60,538 bases of DNA from DAOOVD01 sp035369845 (GTDB lineage Bacteria > Bacillota > Desulfotomaculia > Desulfotomaculales > Pelotomaculaceae): the NCBI GenBank assembly GCA_035369845.1, contig DAOOVD010000007.1, positions 1 through 60,538 of the forward strand, given 5' to 3'. The notes below the pieces were generated by a model. That model worked only from the letters and a program-made list of their open reading frames with translations, was not told the DNA's origin and did no database searches. The position numbers and the translations under genes were made by a program. Shown piece by piece: positions 25,430 through 33,124 of the stretch. Positions within the stretch are counted from its first letter, which is position 1; every line of letters begins with the position of its first letter.

Positions 25430-25682
25430 AGCTGATGAAATCGTAGCCCAGGCTGGTAATCCGGCACATCTTGCTTTTTCCCTCGGTTGACACGTCAACC
25501 AGGCCGAGGGCGTAAAGCTGCATGATAACATGGTCCAGCACGGCCCTTTTTACCCTGGAGGTGAGAGAGAGTTCTTCCTTGTTCATGGGGCCCCCGTCCT
25601 CAAGAGCCTTTAAAATCCTCTCCGCCTCTTCCGGGAGACGCCTGTAGACTCCGTGAAAATATTCAGCTAGAGGTGTGGTCAT
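25413..25682 (-). CDS. Small winged-helix-like protein, function unknown
   Basis: 89-residue protein. Residues about 15-80 (EEAERILKALEDGG, NKEELSLTSRVKRAVLDHVIMQL split here, LVDV, MCRITSLGYDF) have the pattern of a winged helix: helix, turn, recognition helix and a beta wing. The ATG at 25682 follows GGGAGG. It may be a transcriptional regulator, but the target is unknown. A sigma-E-like promoter pattern lies 100 bases upstream. Confidence 0.6.
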   Translation of the reverse strand: MTTPLAEYFHGVYRRLPEEAERILKALEDGGPMNKEELSLTSRVKRAVLDHVIMQLYALGLVDVSTEGKSKMCRITSLGYDFISLKNAG

Positions 25683-25994
25683 TTCGATACCTCCCGTCTT
25701 GATATTTGCAGCTAAGCTTTTCTGCTTAGACTAACTGCCTTTGTGAACGAACGCTGCTCACCCTTTTATTAACTACTTAGTAATAGTATGGATAAAAGAA
25801 GATGTTTTTATGCCTGATTTTTGTCAACGTGCCCCTTTTTTAATTTCCTGCATATGATGGTGTTAGGATTTCAACAAAAGGGGACATACGGCTGAGTCAT
25901 GGGGACATGAGGTGCGGGGATTCCAAGAAACGGCTCCGTCCGAGGACTGTCTCCGGTAAATAATGTTCCCGGCATAAAGGGGGTTTTTTCATAT
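25683..25994. other. Divergent intergenic region, winged-helix gene / protease
   Basis: 312 bases with no gene. It holds a sigma-E-like site for the minus strand, a TTGACA on the minus strand (near 25826), and two GGGGACAT motifs (near 25880 and 25902). No convincing plus-strand promoter was seen. Confidence 0.5.
25783..25811 (-). promoter_or_regulatory. Candidate sigma-E promoter for winged-helix gene
   Basis: On the minus strand ATA, an 18-base spacer and CATACTAT fit the sigma-E pattern ATA-N16-18-CATACNNT. A TTGACA further upstream leaves a sigma-A promoter possible. Confidence 0.3.
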
Positions 25995-26999
25995 ATGGAC
26001 CGCTATTTTAAAGCCCTGAATAAAACGCGTGGCCGGCTTCTGGAACTGAAAAACGTGGTCGGCGTCGGAGTGGGCTATAAACATGTCGGGGAGGAAGTCA
26101 CCGGAGAACCGGCCTTTATTGTTTATGTGGAGAAAAAATTGCCTCCCTCCGACCTTTCGAGGAAGCATATCGTGCCCAGGAAGATTGACGGGCTTGATAC
26201 CGATGTAATTGAAATAGGCCCGGTCAGGATGCTCGGCGTGCGGACGGCGAGGGAAAGGCCCTGTCAGCCGGGGGTCAGCATCGGTCATTATCTTTCCACT
26301 GCCGGCACCCTCGGGGCTGTTGTGAGAGACAGGTCTACCAAAGAATTGATGGTTTTATCCAACAACCATGTGCTTGCCAACGGTTCAAGCGTCCAGGAGG
26401 TAAGGGCGAAGCCCGGGGACGCGATCCTGCAGCCCGGCCCATACGACGGCGGTACGGCGAAAGATCGCATAGGGACGTTGCACCGGTACGTTCCCATTGT
26501 CAAAAACAAAGCGCAGTCCGACTGTCCGGTCGCTTCAGCGGTTGCAAAGGCGGGCACGAGGATGCTCAAGCTTGTAAAGCAGGACTATGAAATACGTTTT
26601 TATAAAAATTACATCGCCGAAAACACGGTGGACTGCGCCCTGGCCAAACTCGATTCGAGCGACGTGGTCAGGCCGACCATCCTGGAGATAGGCGACGTAA
26701 CCGGGGTGTCCGAAGTCAAACCGGGGCAGAAGGTATTGAAAAGCGGCCGGACGACCGGTGTGACGAGCGGCGTGGTCAAGTCCACGAGCACGACTTTGCA
26801 GGTGGAGATGAAGGAGGATGAAAAGGTTTGGTTTTCCGACCAGGTTGTTGCGGATCTGGCGTCCCAACCCGGTGACAGCGGCTCCCTGGTAGTCAGTGAG
26901 GATCTGAAGGTTGTTGGACTGCTGTTTGCCGGTTCCGACAAGTTGACGGTATTCAACCGGATAACCAATGTAATTGAAAAGCTGGGCATCGAATTTTAA
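25995..26999 (+). CDS. Trypsin-like serine protease without export signal
   Basis: 334-residue protein with a chymotrypsin-like fold. His125 in LSNNHVLANG, an aspartate in NTVDCALAKLD, and the nucleophile serine in QPGDSGSLVV form a full catalytic triad. An N-terminal region (about 1-80) with VVGVGVGYKH...PAFIVYVEKK resembles the leader found in bacterial proteases of this type. There is no signal peptide or membrane segment, so it may act in the cytoplasm or spore. The ATG at 25995 follows AAAGGGGG. Two unknown genes follow on the same strand. The substrate is not known. Confidence 0.75.
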   Translation: MDRYFKALNKTRGRLLELKNVVGVGVGYKHVGEEVTGEPAFIVYVEKKLPPSDLSRKHIVPRKIDGLDTDVIEIGPVRMLGVRTARERPCQPGVSIGHYLSTAGTLGAVVRDRSTKELMVLSNNHVLANGSSVQEVRAKPGDAILQPGPYDGGTAKDRIGTLHRYVPIVKNKAQSDCPVASAVAKAGTRMLKLVKQDYEIRFYKNYIAENTVDCALAKLDSSDVVRPTILEIGDVTGVSEVKPGQKVLKSGRTTGVTSGVVKSTSTTLQVEMKEDEKVWFSDQVVADLASQPGDSGSLVVSEDLKVVGLLFAGSDKLTVFNRITNVIEKLGIEF

Positions 27000-27084
27000 A
27001 AGCCGGACCGACGCTTTTCCGGCAGGCCGCCTCACCTTTGCCGCCGACCTTCCATATATTAATAAACGAGGAGGCTTACCGGTT

Positions 27085-27507
27085 ATGGTAAACCGATCAT
27101 TTGTCACAGGTGACGTTGCTTTAACCTTTCTCGGAGAAAATATCCCCGCGATCGGCCCGAGATTTAAAAACAGGGATGAAGCTCTAAAAACAGCCCGCAG
27201 CTATATTGAAGGGATAAACAAGTTGGCGGGCGAAAGCAAGAAGAAACCGGTACAGATTGATTTTATCAGGCAGCCGGACGGCCGGTATTCCCTTTTGGTC
27301 AAAGATTCCTCCCGGACCGTGGGCAAGCTGAACGACCTCGACGAGCTTCTTTTGATGAGATTTCGCAAGGGGTTGAAAAAGAAGCTGTTTATTTTGACCT
27401 GTTTTGTCGAAGGGGTTGACGAGCTGGAATGCCTGGTTCTTACCGAGGGGTTGGGCGCCGTATTCTATGCCCCTGATATATCGCGCGATTTGAGGCCGAG
27501 AAGCTGA
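27085..27507 (+). CDS. Conserved hypothetical protein
   Basis: 140-residue soluble protein that I do not recognise. It has an N-terminal GENIPAIGPRFKNRDEALKT segment, a basic middle and alternating strands (QIDFIRQPDGRYSLLVKD, KKLFILTCFVEGVDELECLVL split), which suggests a small alpha/beta fold. The ATG at 27085 follows GAGGAGG; the frame upstream to 26974 overlaps the protease and is ignored. It is 85 bases after the protease gene with no terminator between, so co-transcription is likely. Confidence 0.6.
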   Translation: MVNRSFVTGDVALTFLGENIPAIGPRFKNRDEALKTARSYIEGINKLAGESKKKPVQIDFIRQPDGRYSLLVKDSSRTVGKLNDLDELLLMRFRKGLKKKLFILTCFVEGVDELECLVLTEGLGAVFYAPDISRDLRPRS

Positions 27508-27585
27508 CAGTGCCGAAAACAATTGCAGACTTTTTAAAGCCGCGGCTTCGGCGCTGTTTGAGAAGGCGGTGAAAGGACGGTGGCC

Positions 27586-28017
27586 ATGGGCAACAACATA
27601 TCCGTTAATTCTGAGAAATGTCTTGCCTGTGGTCCGCAGAGAGAACGCCGGGCGACAGGCGGGAAGACGGAAGAAGAGACCTGTCCGGCCGGCAGGAACA
27701 TCGGCTACCATCTCGGTTACAGCCACGGTTATGAATACGGATTTGAAAAGGGTTATGCGGAGGGAAGCACTATCGGATACAACAACGGCTTCCTGGCGGC
27801 GCTGAAACTGGAGGGCTGGGATGATTCCCGGATAGCTTCCCGCAAGCCGGAGATTGTAACGTTCCAGAACCTTCAGAAGCTCGTTGCCGGAGGGCTGATA
27901 AGGATATTTCTTGCCGGGCATGCGGCCGGGGAAGCCGCGGAACTGTTCCGCAGCCTTGATATTGAAGCCGCCGTTTATGCCGCTGGCGGCAAAACGAACG
28001 ATATTGCTACTTTTTGA
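27586..28017 (+). CDS. Hypothetical protein with Gly-Tyr repeats and CxxC
   Basis: 143-residue protein of unknown function. It has CLAC (about 12-15) and a further Cys, then a run of short repeats GYHLGYSHGYEYGFEKGY and on to GYNNGF (about 40-70), spaced every four residues. Such GxxxG/aromatic repeats are seen in self-associating or structural proteins. A C-terminal domain (75-143) resembles part of a small alpha/beta fold. The ATG at 27586 follows AAAGGA; a GTG six bases earlier is possible. Confidence 0.55.
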   Translation: MGNNISVNSEKCLACGPQRERRATGGKTEEETCPAGRNIGYHLGYSHGYEYGFEKGYAEGSTIGYNNGFLAALKLEGWDDSRIASRKPEIVTFQNLQKLVAGGLIRIFLAGHAAGEAAELFRSLDIEAAVYAAGGKTNDIATF

Positions 28018-28271
28018 CATCCATTTCTAAAAAAGTGCCAAACCGATAATGTTGAAGAATGTTCCCATATTTGTTATGAATGCGTGAAACGGGCTTAAAT
28101 TACCGGGTTTGCCACTGCACTCCAGAATAAGTATATTAGGCTTGTACAAAATTCATCCGCGGGCGTCGGGACACCGGTTGACAAAAAGACCGGGTTTCCG
28201 GCAGGAAGTCCGACGGCTGGCGGTTTTTTGTACAGGCCTTTTTGTCGTGGTTGCCGTCCGGCACGTTAAAA
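28018..28271. other. Gene-free upstream region of c-di-AMP riboswitch
   Basis: About 250 bases with no gene. Two related ACCGGGTTT stretches (near 28099 and 28189) and a TTGACA (near 28179) occur, but no well-spaced -10 box. A TTGTCG...TTAAAA pair (about 28242-28270) ends just before the aptamer and could be its promoter. Confidence 0.4.
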
Positions 28272-28480
28272 CGCCGAATCCCGCCAAGGGTACGGAGGAA
28301 CCAAGTTTCAGGGGTGAATCGGTTTTTAGGGGTCGGAAGCCGGAGCCCGGAAGCCGGATGTTGGGGGGAATTCGACTGGAGCGAATTCCATCAGGCAGTC
28401 GGGTTTCCCGTGTGCAAAGACCGACTTCCAAAATCGTAGGGTCTTTCTTTTACCGAACCCGTCAGCTAACTCCGGAGGCG
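28272..28480 (+). promoter_or_regulatory. c-di-AMP riboswitch (ydaO/yuaA)
   Basis: The conserved core CGCCAAGGGTACGGAGGAACC (in two parts here), the GGGGTGAATC segment, and the closing CCGTCAGCTAACTCCGGAGGCG parts identify the ydaO-type cyclic di-AMP aptamer. A variable arm of about 100 bases lies inside it. No terminator follows before the start codon, and the ribosome site (28488-28493) sits just after the P1 strand, so translational control is possible. This class commonly precedes cell-wall and osmolyte genes. Confidence 0.9.
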
Positions 28481-28500
28481 AAAAAGAAAGGAGAGGTTTT

Positions 28501-29454
28501 ATGCAGAACCGTTCCAGAATTGTTTTACCCGGTTTCGCAGTTACCCTGTTCCTCTTTGTTTTCCTTGCCTCACTTGTTTTAGGAGCCCCCGCTTCCGCGG
28601 CCACAGGGGCCGTACCTCTCAATGCGGATGAAAAGCAAATGGCGGCTTTGGTCAACCAGGCCCGTGCGAATGCAGGCCTGCCTGCGCTGGCAGTAGATCC
28701 GGCCCTCTGCGGCCTGGCCCGTATCAAGGCTCAGGACCTGGCTTCAAACGGATACTTCAGCCACTACTCACCGACTTACGGTTCCCCGTTCGACATGATG
28801 AAAAAGGCTGGAATCCAGTACCGTTATGCCGGGGAAAATATCGCAAGGGCGCCCTCGGCGAGTTCCGCTTTTCGAGCCTTGATGGGCTCCAGCGGTCACC
28901 GCTCGAATATTCTGGGAAAATATTATGACCGGATCGGTGTGGGCGTTGTAACCGCAGGCTCAACAAAATTTATCGTGCAGATGTTCGCGGGCGGCCAGGC
29001 AGTGGCTCCGGCCCCCCAGCCGCAGCCCCAGCCCCAGCCGCAGCCCCAGCCGCAGCCCCAGCCGGTAAGCGGTCTGAACGCAGATGAACAGAAAATGCTG
29101 AACCTTGTCAATCAGGAACGTTTGAAAGCCGGCCTGAGCCCCCTGCAGATCGAGCCGGGTCTGGTCAAGCTGGCGAGAATGAAAGCCCAGGATATGATAG
29201 ACAGGGGATACTTCGGCCATAATTCTCCAACCTATGGATCTCCTTTCGAAATGATGAAAAAATACGGAATACAGTACCGGTACGCCGGGGAGAATCTGGC
29301 CGGAGCTCCGACCGTGGAAACTGCCCATGCAAATTTGATGAATTCAAGCGGTCACCGGGCCAATATCCTGAATGCGAATTATACCAGGGTCGGTATCGGC
29401 GTTGTCAGCGGGGGGCCGTATGGAAAAATGTTCGTTCAGATGTTTACGGGTTGA
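28501..29454 (+). CDS. Exported protein with two CAP/SCP domains
   Basis: 317-residue secreted protein. A signal peptide (1-34) ends near ASAA. CAP domain 1 spans about 42-150, a Pro-Gln linker about 153-175, and CAP domain 2 about 180-317. Each domain has the paired NxxR, HYSPTYGSPF or HNSPTYGSPF, and GHRxNIL motifs. The domains are closely similar, indicating internal duplication. CAP proteins of spore formers (YkwD/SafA-related) act at the cell surface, with an unclear reaction. Control is by a c-di-AMP riboswitch. The linker coding sequence is a short CAGCCCCAGCCG repeat (29017-29065). Confidence 0.9.
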   Translation: MQNRSRIVLPGFAVTLFLFVFLASLVLGAPASAATGAVPLNADEKQMAALVNQARANAGLPALAVDPALCGLARIKAQDLASNGYFSHYSPTYGSPFDMMKKAGIQYRYAGENIARAPSASSAFRALMGSSGHRSNILGKYYDRIGVGVVTAGSTKFIVQMFAGGQAVAPAPQPQPQPQPQPQPQPQPVSGLNADEQKMLNLVNQERLKAGLSPLQIEPGLVKLARMKAQDMIDRGYFGHNSPTYGSPFEMMKKYGIQYRYAGENLAGAPTVETAHANLMNSSGHRANILNANYTRVGIGVVSGGPYGKMFVQMFTG

Positions 29455-29504
29455 CATGACATAACTGCAATTCGCATCCCGGTCCCCAAGGTCCCGACAC
29501 AGAA

Positions 29505-29861
29505 GTCCTCTTGAGGCTGTTGACTAAGCGCCTTGAGGTTGAAACGCCCGCTCAAATGCTTCGCGCCGGGTGAACCAGGGGCTCGCTTGTTCCAACCTCA
29601 AGGTCACGAAGATTAGTTTGCGAAATAGGACAAAGGCAGCGCCTTTGTCCTTATACTTTACTTTTTGGGCAGTGCCCTGTCACCGCTCACTCCCGGTGCT
29701 TCGCGCCGGCAGCGCTTGCTGCAAGCTTTAAGGCGAAACCGGGCCGCCTTCAACTCACATCCTGCTGCGGTTCAGGCTTTCGCGGACACGCGCTTTCGCA
29801 ATATCGCTCGCTTCCTTTGACCTCGAGATCCCGGACGGTTTGTCAACAGTCTGAAGAGGAC
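29505..29861 (+). repeat. Dispersed repeat copy A, MITE-like with terminal inverted repeats
   Basis: 357-bp non-coding element. Left end 29505-29527 and right end 29839-29861 are inverted repeats matching at 20 of 23 positions, both containing CTGTTGAC near the inner edge. Inside are the CCTTGAGGTTGAAACGC motif and its inverted counterpart CCAACCTCAAGG. No transposase frame is present. The central sequence recurs elsewhere in the window. Confidence 0.75.
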
Positions 29862-29878
29862 AGAAGTCCTCTTTTTTT
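29855..29878 (+). terminator. Strong intrinsic terminator upstream of SPOCS gene
   Basis: AGAGGAC (29855-29861), loop AGAA and GTCCTCT (29866-29872), then T6. It isolates the CAP gene and repeat A from the following spore gene. Confidence 0.85.
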
Positions 29879-29910
29879 CGTTTTTTGCCCTTTCACTACA
29901 CTTTTTTAGT

Positions 29911-29937
29911 ACATTTTCATGTCACACTCATATATTA
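29911..29937 (+). promoter_or_regulatory. Candidate sigma-K promoter for SPOCS-LysM gene
   Basis: AC (29911-29912), a 16-base spacer and CATATATTA (29929-29937) match the sigma-K consensus AC-N16-17-CATANNNTA exactly. It lies 35 bases before the start codon. Pattern match only. Confidence 0.6.
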
Positions 29938-29971
29938 GTATAGAAAAGTTTTGAAAGGAGGAATCATCGCC

Positions 29972-31504
29972 ATGGCCGAAACCGAACGGCTTAAAGTCCA
30001 TCTGGTCAAAGGTGAAAATACAGCCCAGACCGTCGTCAGAGGACAAATTGCAGTTCCCGAAGCCAAGCCGGACGTCGAAAAAATATTGTCAAAAGAAGCA
30101 AAAGCCAGGGTAAGAAACGTCAGTATCCTTCCCGACAAGGTTGTTGTTGACGGAGCCCTGTCCCTGCAAGTCACATATGTTGCCTTTAAGCCGGATCAGT
30201 CCGTTCATTCCATGCATGGAGACATTAATTTTACTTCATTTGTTGATGTCCCGGGAGCCGAGCCGGAGAACGATGCTGACGTGGAATTCACAGTGGAGGA
30301 TGTGAGTCTAACACCAAGCAAGGACGATCCCCGCAAGTTCAACGTTGCGGCGGTCCTTAGCGTTTTCGTCAAAGTAACCGAAGTGGACGAAATGGAAATA
30401 CTGACCTCCACGCCGCCGGGAAATGAAGCGCTGGAAACCGAGGACATCACTGTCGAGCACTTGATTGGCGAAAAGGTTTCCAAGCAGGTTATTGTAAGCG
30501 AGCAGTTCACGGTTCCCGAAGAAAAACCGGATGTTGAGAAAATTCTTGATGTCAAAGCTGAAGTCGAAATAACGGACAAAAGGGTTATTGCCAACAAGGT
30601 CATAGTCGATGGGGAAGTAAAACTCCAGGTTCTGTACGCGGCGATGAAGCCCGAGCAAACAGTTCATGACCTGCACCATACTATCAAATTCAGCGACTTC
30701 GTGGAAGTACCCGATGCCCAGCCCGGAATGAACGTACAGGTACGCGCTGTAGTGGAAAGCGCAGAAGTGCAACCGCTGATGGACCCAGACCTTTCTGCCG
30801 ACGTTATAGTCAAGCTCACCGTCTTTGTTTCCGAGACCAGGCAGCTTTCCGATGTTCCTACCAAGCTTAGAGATGAGACGGGATTTGTCCGGCAGAGGCT
30901 GAAGGTTGACCGGGAAATTGGTTCCGGGGAAACCCAGGTGGTGTTGAGGGAAACCGCAGAGATTCCCGAAGCCAAACCCGAAGTTGCAAAAGTTCTTGAA
31001 TCCCGTGTTGATAAAACTGAAGTTACGGAAGCGAAAATTCTCAGAGAAAAGGTTTTGATCAGGGGAACAGCCGACGTGGAGGTTATTTACGTCAGCGCAG
31101 AACCGGATCAGGCTGTTCATGCTCTGCACCAGCAGCTGAATTTCCGTACTTTTGTAGTTGTTTCCGGTGCCGAAGCGGGAATGGATGTAAAAGTAAGAGT
31201 TCAACCTGAATTTGTAAGTGTTGACCAGGCAGGAGCCGACTTGCACAAGGAAGTCGTGTTGACGGTGAAGGCGACAGTCACCGAAATGTCCCAGCCTACG
31301 GTATATGTGCCCGGTGTTGTGCCGACGGCGACTCCCTGCCCGCCGACGGATTATGTGGTGCAGCCGGGCGACACGCTGTTCAATATCGCAACCGCACATG
31401 GAGTTACGGTTCAAATGATCCTGGAAATCAACCCACAGATTGCAAATCCGGATGTGCTAACTGTCGGTCAGGTCATCAAGATTCCCTGCAAGGCAATGGG
31501 TTAA
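29972..31504 (+). CDS. Triple SPOCS (DUF3794) and LysM domain protein, SipL-like
   Basis: 510-residue protein with three SPOCS/DUF3794 repeats (about 10-150, 165-305 and 310-450, each with a VPExKPDVEKIL motif) and a C-terminal LysM domain (about 460-507, DYVVQPGDTLFNIA). The layout resembles clostridial SipL, which binds SpoIVA and is needed for coat assembly, although SipL itself has fewer SPOCS repeats. The ATG at 29972 follows AAAGGAGG; the TTG at 29951 precedes that site and is rejected. A sigma-K-like promoter lies upstream. Inference: a spore coat or cortex-contact protein made in the mother cell. Confidence 0.8.
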   Translation: MAETERLKVHLVKGENTAQTVVRGQIAVPEAKPDVEKILSKEAKARVRNVSILPDKVVVDGALSLQVTYVAFKPDQSVHSMHGDINFTSFVDVPGAEPENDADVEFTVEDVSLTPSKDDPRKFNVAAVLSVFVKVTEVDEMEILTSTPPGNEALETEDITVEHLIGEKVSKQVIVSEQFTVPEEKPDVEKILDVKAEVEITDKRVIANKVIVDGEVKLQVLYAAMKPEQTVHDLHHTIKFSDFVEVPDAQPGMNVQVRAVVESAEVQPLMDPDLSADVIVKLTVFVSETRQLSDVPTKLRDETGFVRQRLKVDREIGSGETQVVLRETAEIPEAKPEVAKVLESRVDKTEVTEAKILREKVLIRGTADVEVIYVSAEPDQAVHALHQQLNFRTFVVVSGAEAGMDVKVRVQPEFVSVDQAGADLHKEVVLTVKATVTEMSQPTVYVPGVVPTATPCPPTDYVVQPGDTLFNIATAHGVTVQMILEINPQIANPDVLTVGQVIKIPCKAMG

Positions 31505-31610
31505 CCGGTCCGCAAAGGGTTCGGCCTGGTTGAAGAAAAGCCTGCAGCCCAAAAGAGTGTTTTGTCCATCATTAGCAATTTTAAATAAATTTTAAGGAGG
31601 TTTGTAAAGA

Positions 31611-32666
31611 ATGCCAGTACAGTATTTCTTTAGCGAAACACAGCCGGTAAGATGCATCGAAGTAAAATTGCCGGTAGTAGTCGCAGAATCAGACGTCGAG
31701 GTGGTGGTCGACAGCATCATCACCCTGCCTGAACTGGCTGTGAAGGTCGACAAGATCATCGCTTCGGTGCGTGACCTGCGGGGGACCCCGGTGTTTGTTG
31801 AAGAAGACGAGCAGGAGACGGGCCCCATAACCGTTGCCGAACTTGGGGAGATGGAACCCAGGCGCGTGGTCGTGAAAAAAGTGGTCGTAAGCGGCACGTT
31901 GCACAAACAGATCTTTTTCGTGAGCAAGAACAACGAGGTGAAACACACCAGCGAAGACCTCACCTTCAGCAAGCTGGTGGAACTCAAGGAGCCGAAAAGG
32001 GTACACAAAAGAAGAAATGTATTTATTGACTTCAAAAATATCGACATTGACGTCAACTTTGAATTGCAGCGGGCCAGCCGGCTGCATCAGACCGCTGTGC
32101 TGTCCCTGACCGCCAAAGCGGTTGAGGACCGTCAGATTTTTGTGCAGACCTGCCCGAGACCGGGTGTTTGTCCGGCCGGCAACCTCGTCAGGGACGGCGG
32201 CCTTGAAGTTTGGGCCGACGCCACCCACCCCGTGTTTTGGGGCGCCAGCAACGTGGCCCAGACGACTTCGGTTCACTCGGGTTCCTTTGCGGCGGAACTC
32301 GGGCGTTTAAATCCAGCCCTGCCCGGCTCTCTGTTCCAGATGGTCAACAGGGGGATCGTGCCCGGACGCCAGTACCGCCTGACCTTCTGGACCATGGAAG
32401 ATGTTCTGGGGGCAACGAGCGCGTTTACGCTCAATGCCGAGGTAATATTCTTTGATGAGAACGGCGTCCAGATCGGTATCGGTTCCCAGACGCTGAACTG
32501 CGCCGCAATCCCGGACACCGCCTACAGCCAGGTGCAGTTTACCACTCCGATCACCGATGAGAACGTGGCCAGCGCGATGGTCCGCTTCTCCTTCACACCC
32601 GGGGCCGGAAATACCAATACGGTAAAGATTGACGACGTTATGCTCGAATGCGTGCCCCTGGTCTAA
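31611..32666 (+). CDS. SPOCS-like N-terminus with C-terminal jelly-roll-like domain
   Basis: 351-residue protein. The N-terminal half (1-180) is of the SPOCS/DUF3794-type (VRCIEVKLPVVVAESDVEVV, VVVSGTLHKQIFFV). The C-terminal half (about 190-351) starts at NLVRDGGLEVW and looks like a carbohydrate-binding or DUF642-like beta-sandwich (LFQMVNRGIVPGRQYRLTFW). The linker carries two Cys (PRPGVCPAG). It lies 106 bases after the SPOCS-LysM gene with a strong AAGGAGG. The pairing suggests a spore outer-layer protein; no signal peptide. Confidence 0.65.
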   Translation: MPVQYFFSETQPVRCIEVKLPVVVAESDVEVVVDSIITLPELAVKVDKIIASVRDLRGTPVFVEEDEQETGPITVAELGEMEPRRVVVKKVVVSGTLHKQIFFVSKNNEVKHTSEDLTFSKLVELKEPKRVHKRRNVFIDFKNIDIDVNFELQRASRLHQTAVLSLTAKAVEDRQIFVQTCPRPGVCPAGNLVRDGGLEVWADATHPVFWGASNVAQTTSVHSGSFAAELGRLNPALPGSLFQMVNRGIVPGRQYRLTFWTMEDVLGATSAFTLNAEVIFFDENGVQIGIGSQTLNCAAIPDTAYSQVQFTTPITDENVASAMVRFSFTPGAGNTNTVKIDDVMLECVPLV

Positions 32667-32675
32667 GCCGAAAAT

Positions 32676-32707
32676 AAAAAAAGCTGTTGCAAAACAGCTT
32701 TTTTTTT
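32676..32707 (+). terminator. Intrinsic terminator after second SPOCS gene
   Basis: AAGCTGTT (32681-32688), loop GCAA, AACAGCTT and a T7 run, with an A-rich leader that makes it potentially bidirectional. Confidence 0.85.
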
Positions 32708-32785
32708 GGAACGGCGAAAACTCTTCGAGCCGGGGTTGAATATACTAGTTAGTGGATTTTTTTAATGCGGGAAGGAGGAATACGG

Positions 32786-33088
32786 TTGGTTAACAATATA
32801 GGCGCAATTATTGCCGAAATACAGAAACTGCGGGAAGAGTCCAAAAAAATGACGGTTGAAGTCAGTGAAGGCGACGGGGTGTTTCGGATTGTTATGAACG
32901 GCCATCAGGAGGTGCTGGAAGTCAGGTTCGAGCCCTCGGTATTAAGCCCGGGTAATGCCGATGCGCTGGAAGCCGCGGTATGCAATGCCGTAAACAGGGC
33001 GATAGCCGAATCGAAGCTGATGATAAAAAATGAAGTTGCAAAAATCACCGGCGGCATGGGCCTTCCCAATATTCAAGGGCTATTTTAA
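32786..33088 (+). CDS. Second YbaB/EbfC-like paralogue
   Basis: 100-residue protein with the YbaB fold pattern: an N-terminal helix (NNIGAIIAEIQKLREES), strands around VFRIVMNGHQEVLEVRF, and a C-terminal helix ending GMGLPNIQGLF, like the GLKIPGLF end of the ybaB at 2491. Identity between the two copies is low by eye. The TTG at 32786 after AAGGAGGA is chosen; an ATG at 32765 would overlap the ribosome site. It sits in a spore-gene cluster away from dnaX, so a specialised DNA-binding or spore role is possible, unproven. Confidence 0.7.
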   Translation: MVNNIGAIIAEIQKLREESKKMTVEVSEGDGVFRIVMNGHQEVLEVRFEPSVLSPGNADALEAAVCNAVNRAIAESKLMIKNEVAKITGGMGLPNIQGLF

Positions 33089-33124
33089 GGGTTCGGGGGG
33101 CTGATCCTTTTGACGGAGGAGAAT

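Noticed and set aside
28109..28582. 157-residue plus-strand frame over the c-di-AMP aptamer
   Set aside because: It runs through the conserved aptamer sequence and into the CAP gene in another frame; no ribosome site.
29017..29065. Short tandem repeat CAGCCCCAGCCG as a CRISPR or VNTR
   Set aside because: It is the in-frame Pro-Gln linker of the CAP protein; no spacers, so not a CRISPR array.
30308..31414. 368-residue minus-strand frame opposite the SPOCS-LysM gene
   Set aside because: The plus strand encodes three SPOCS repeats and a LysM; the opposite frame repeats only because the sense repeats do.
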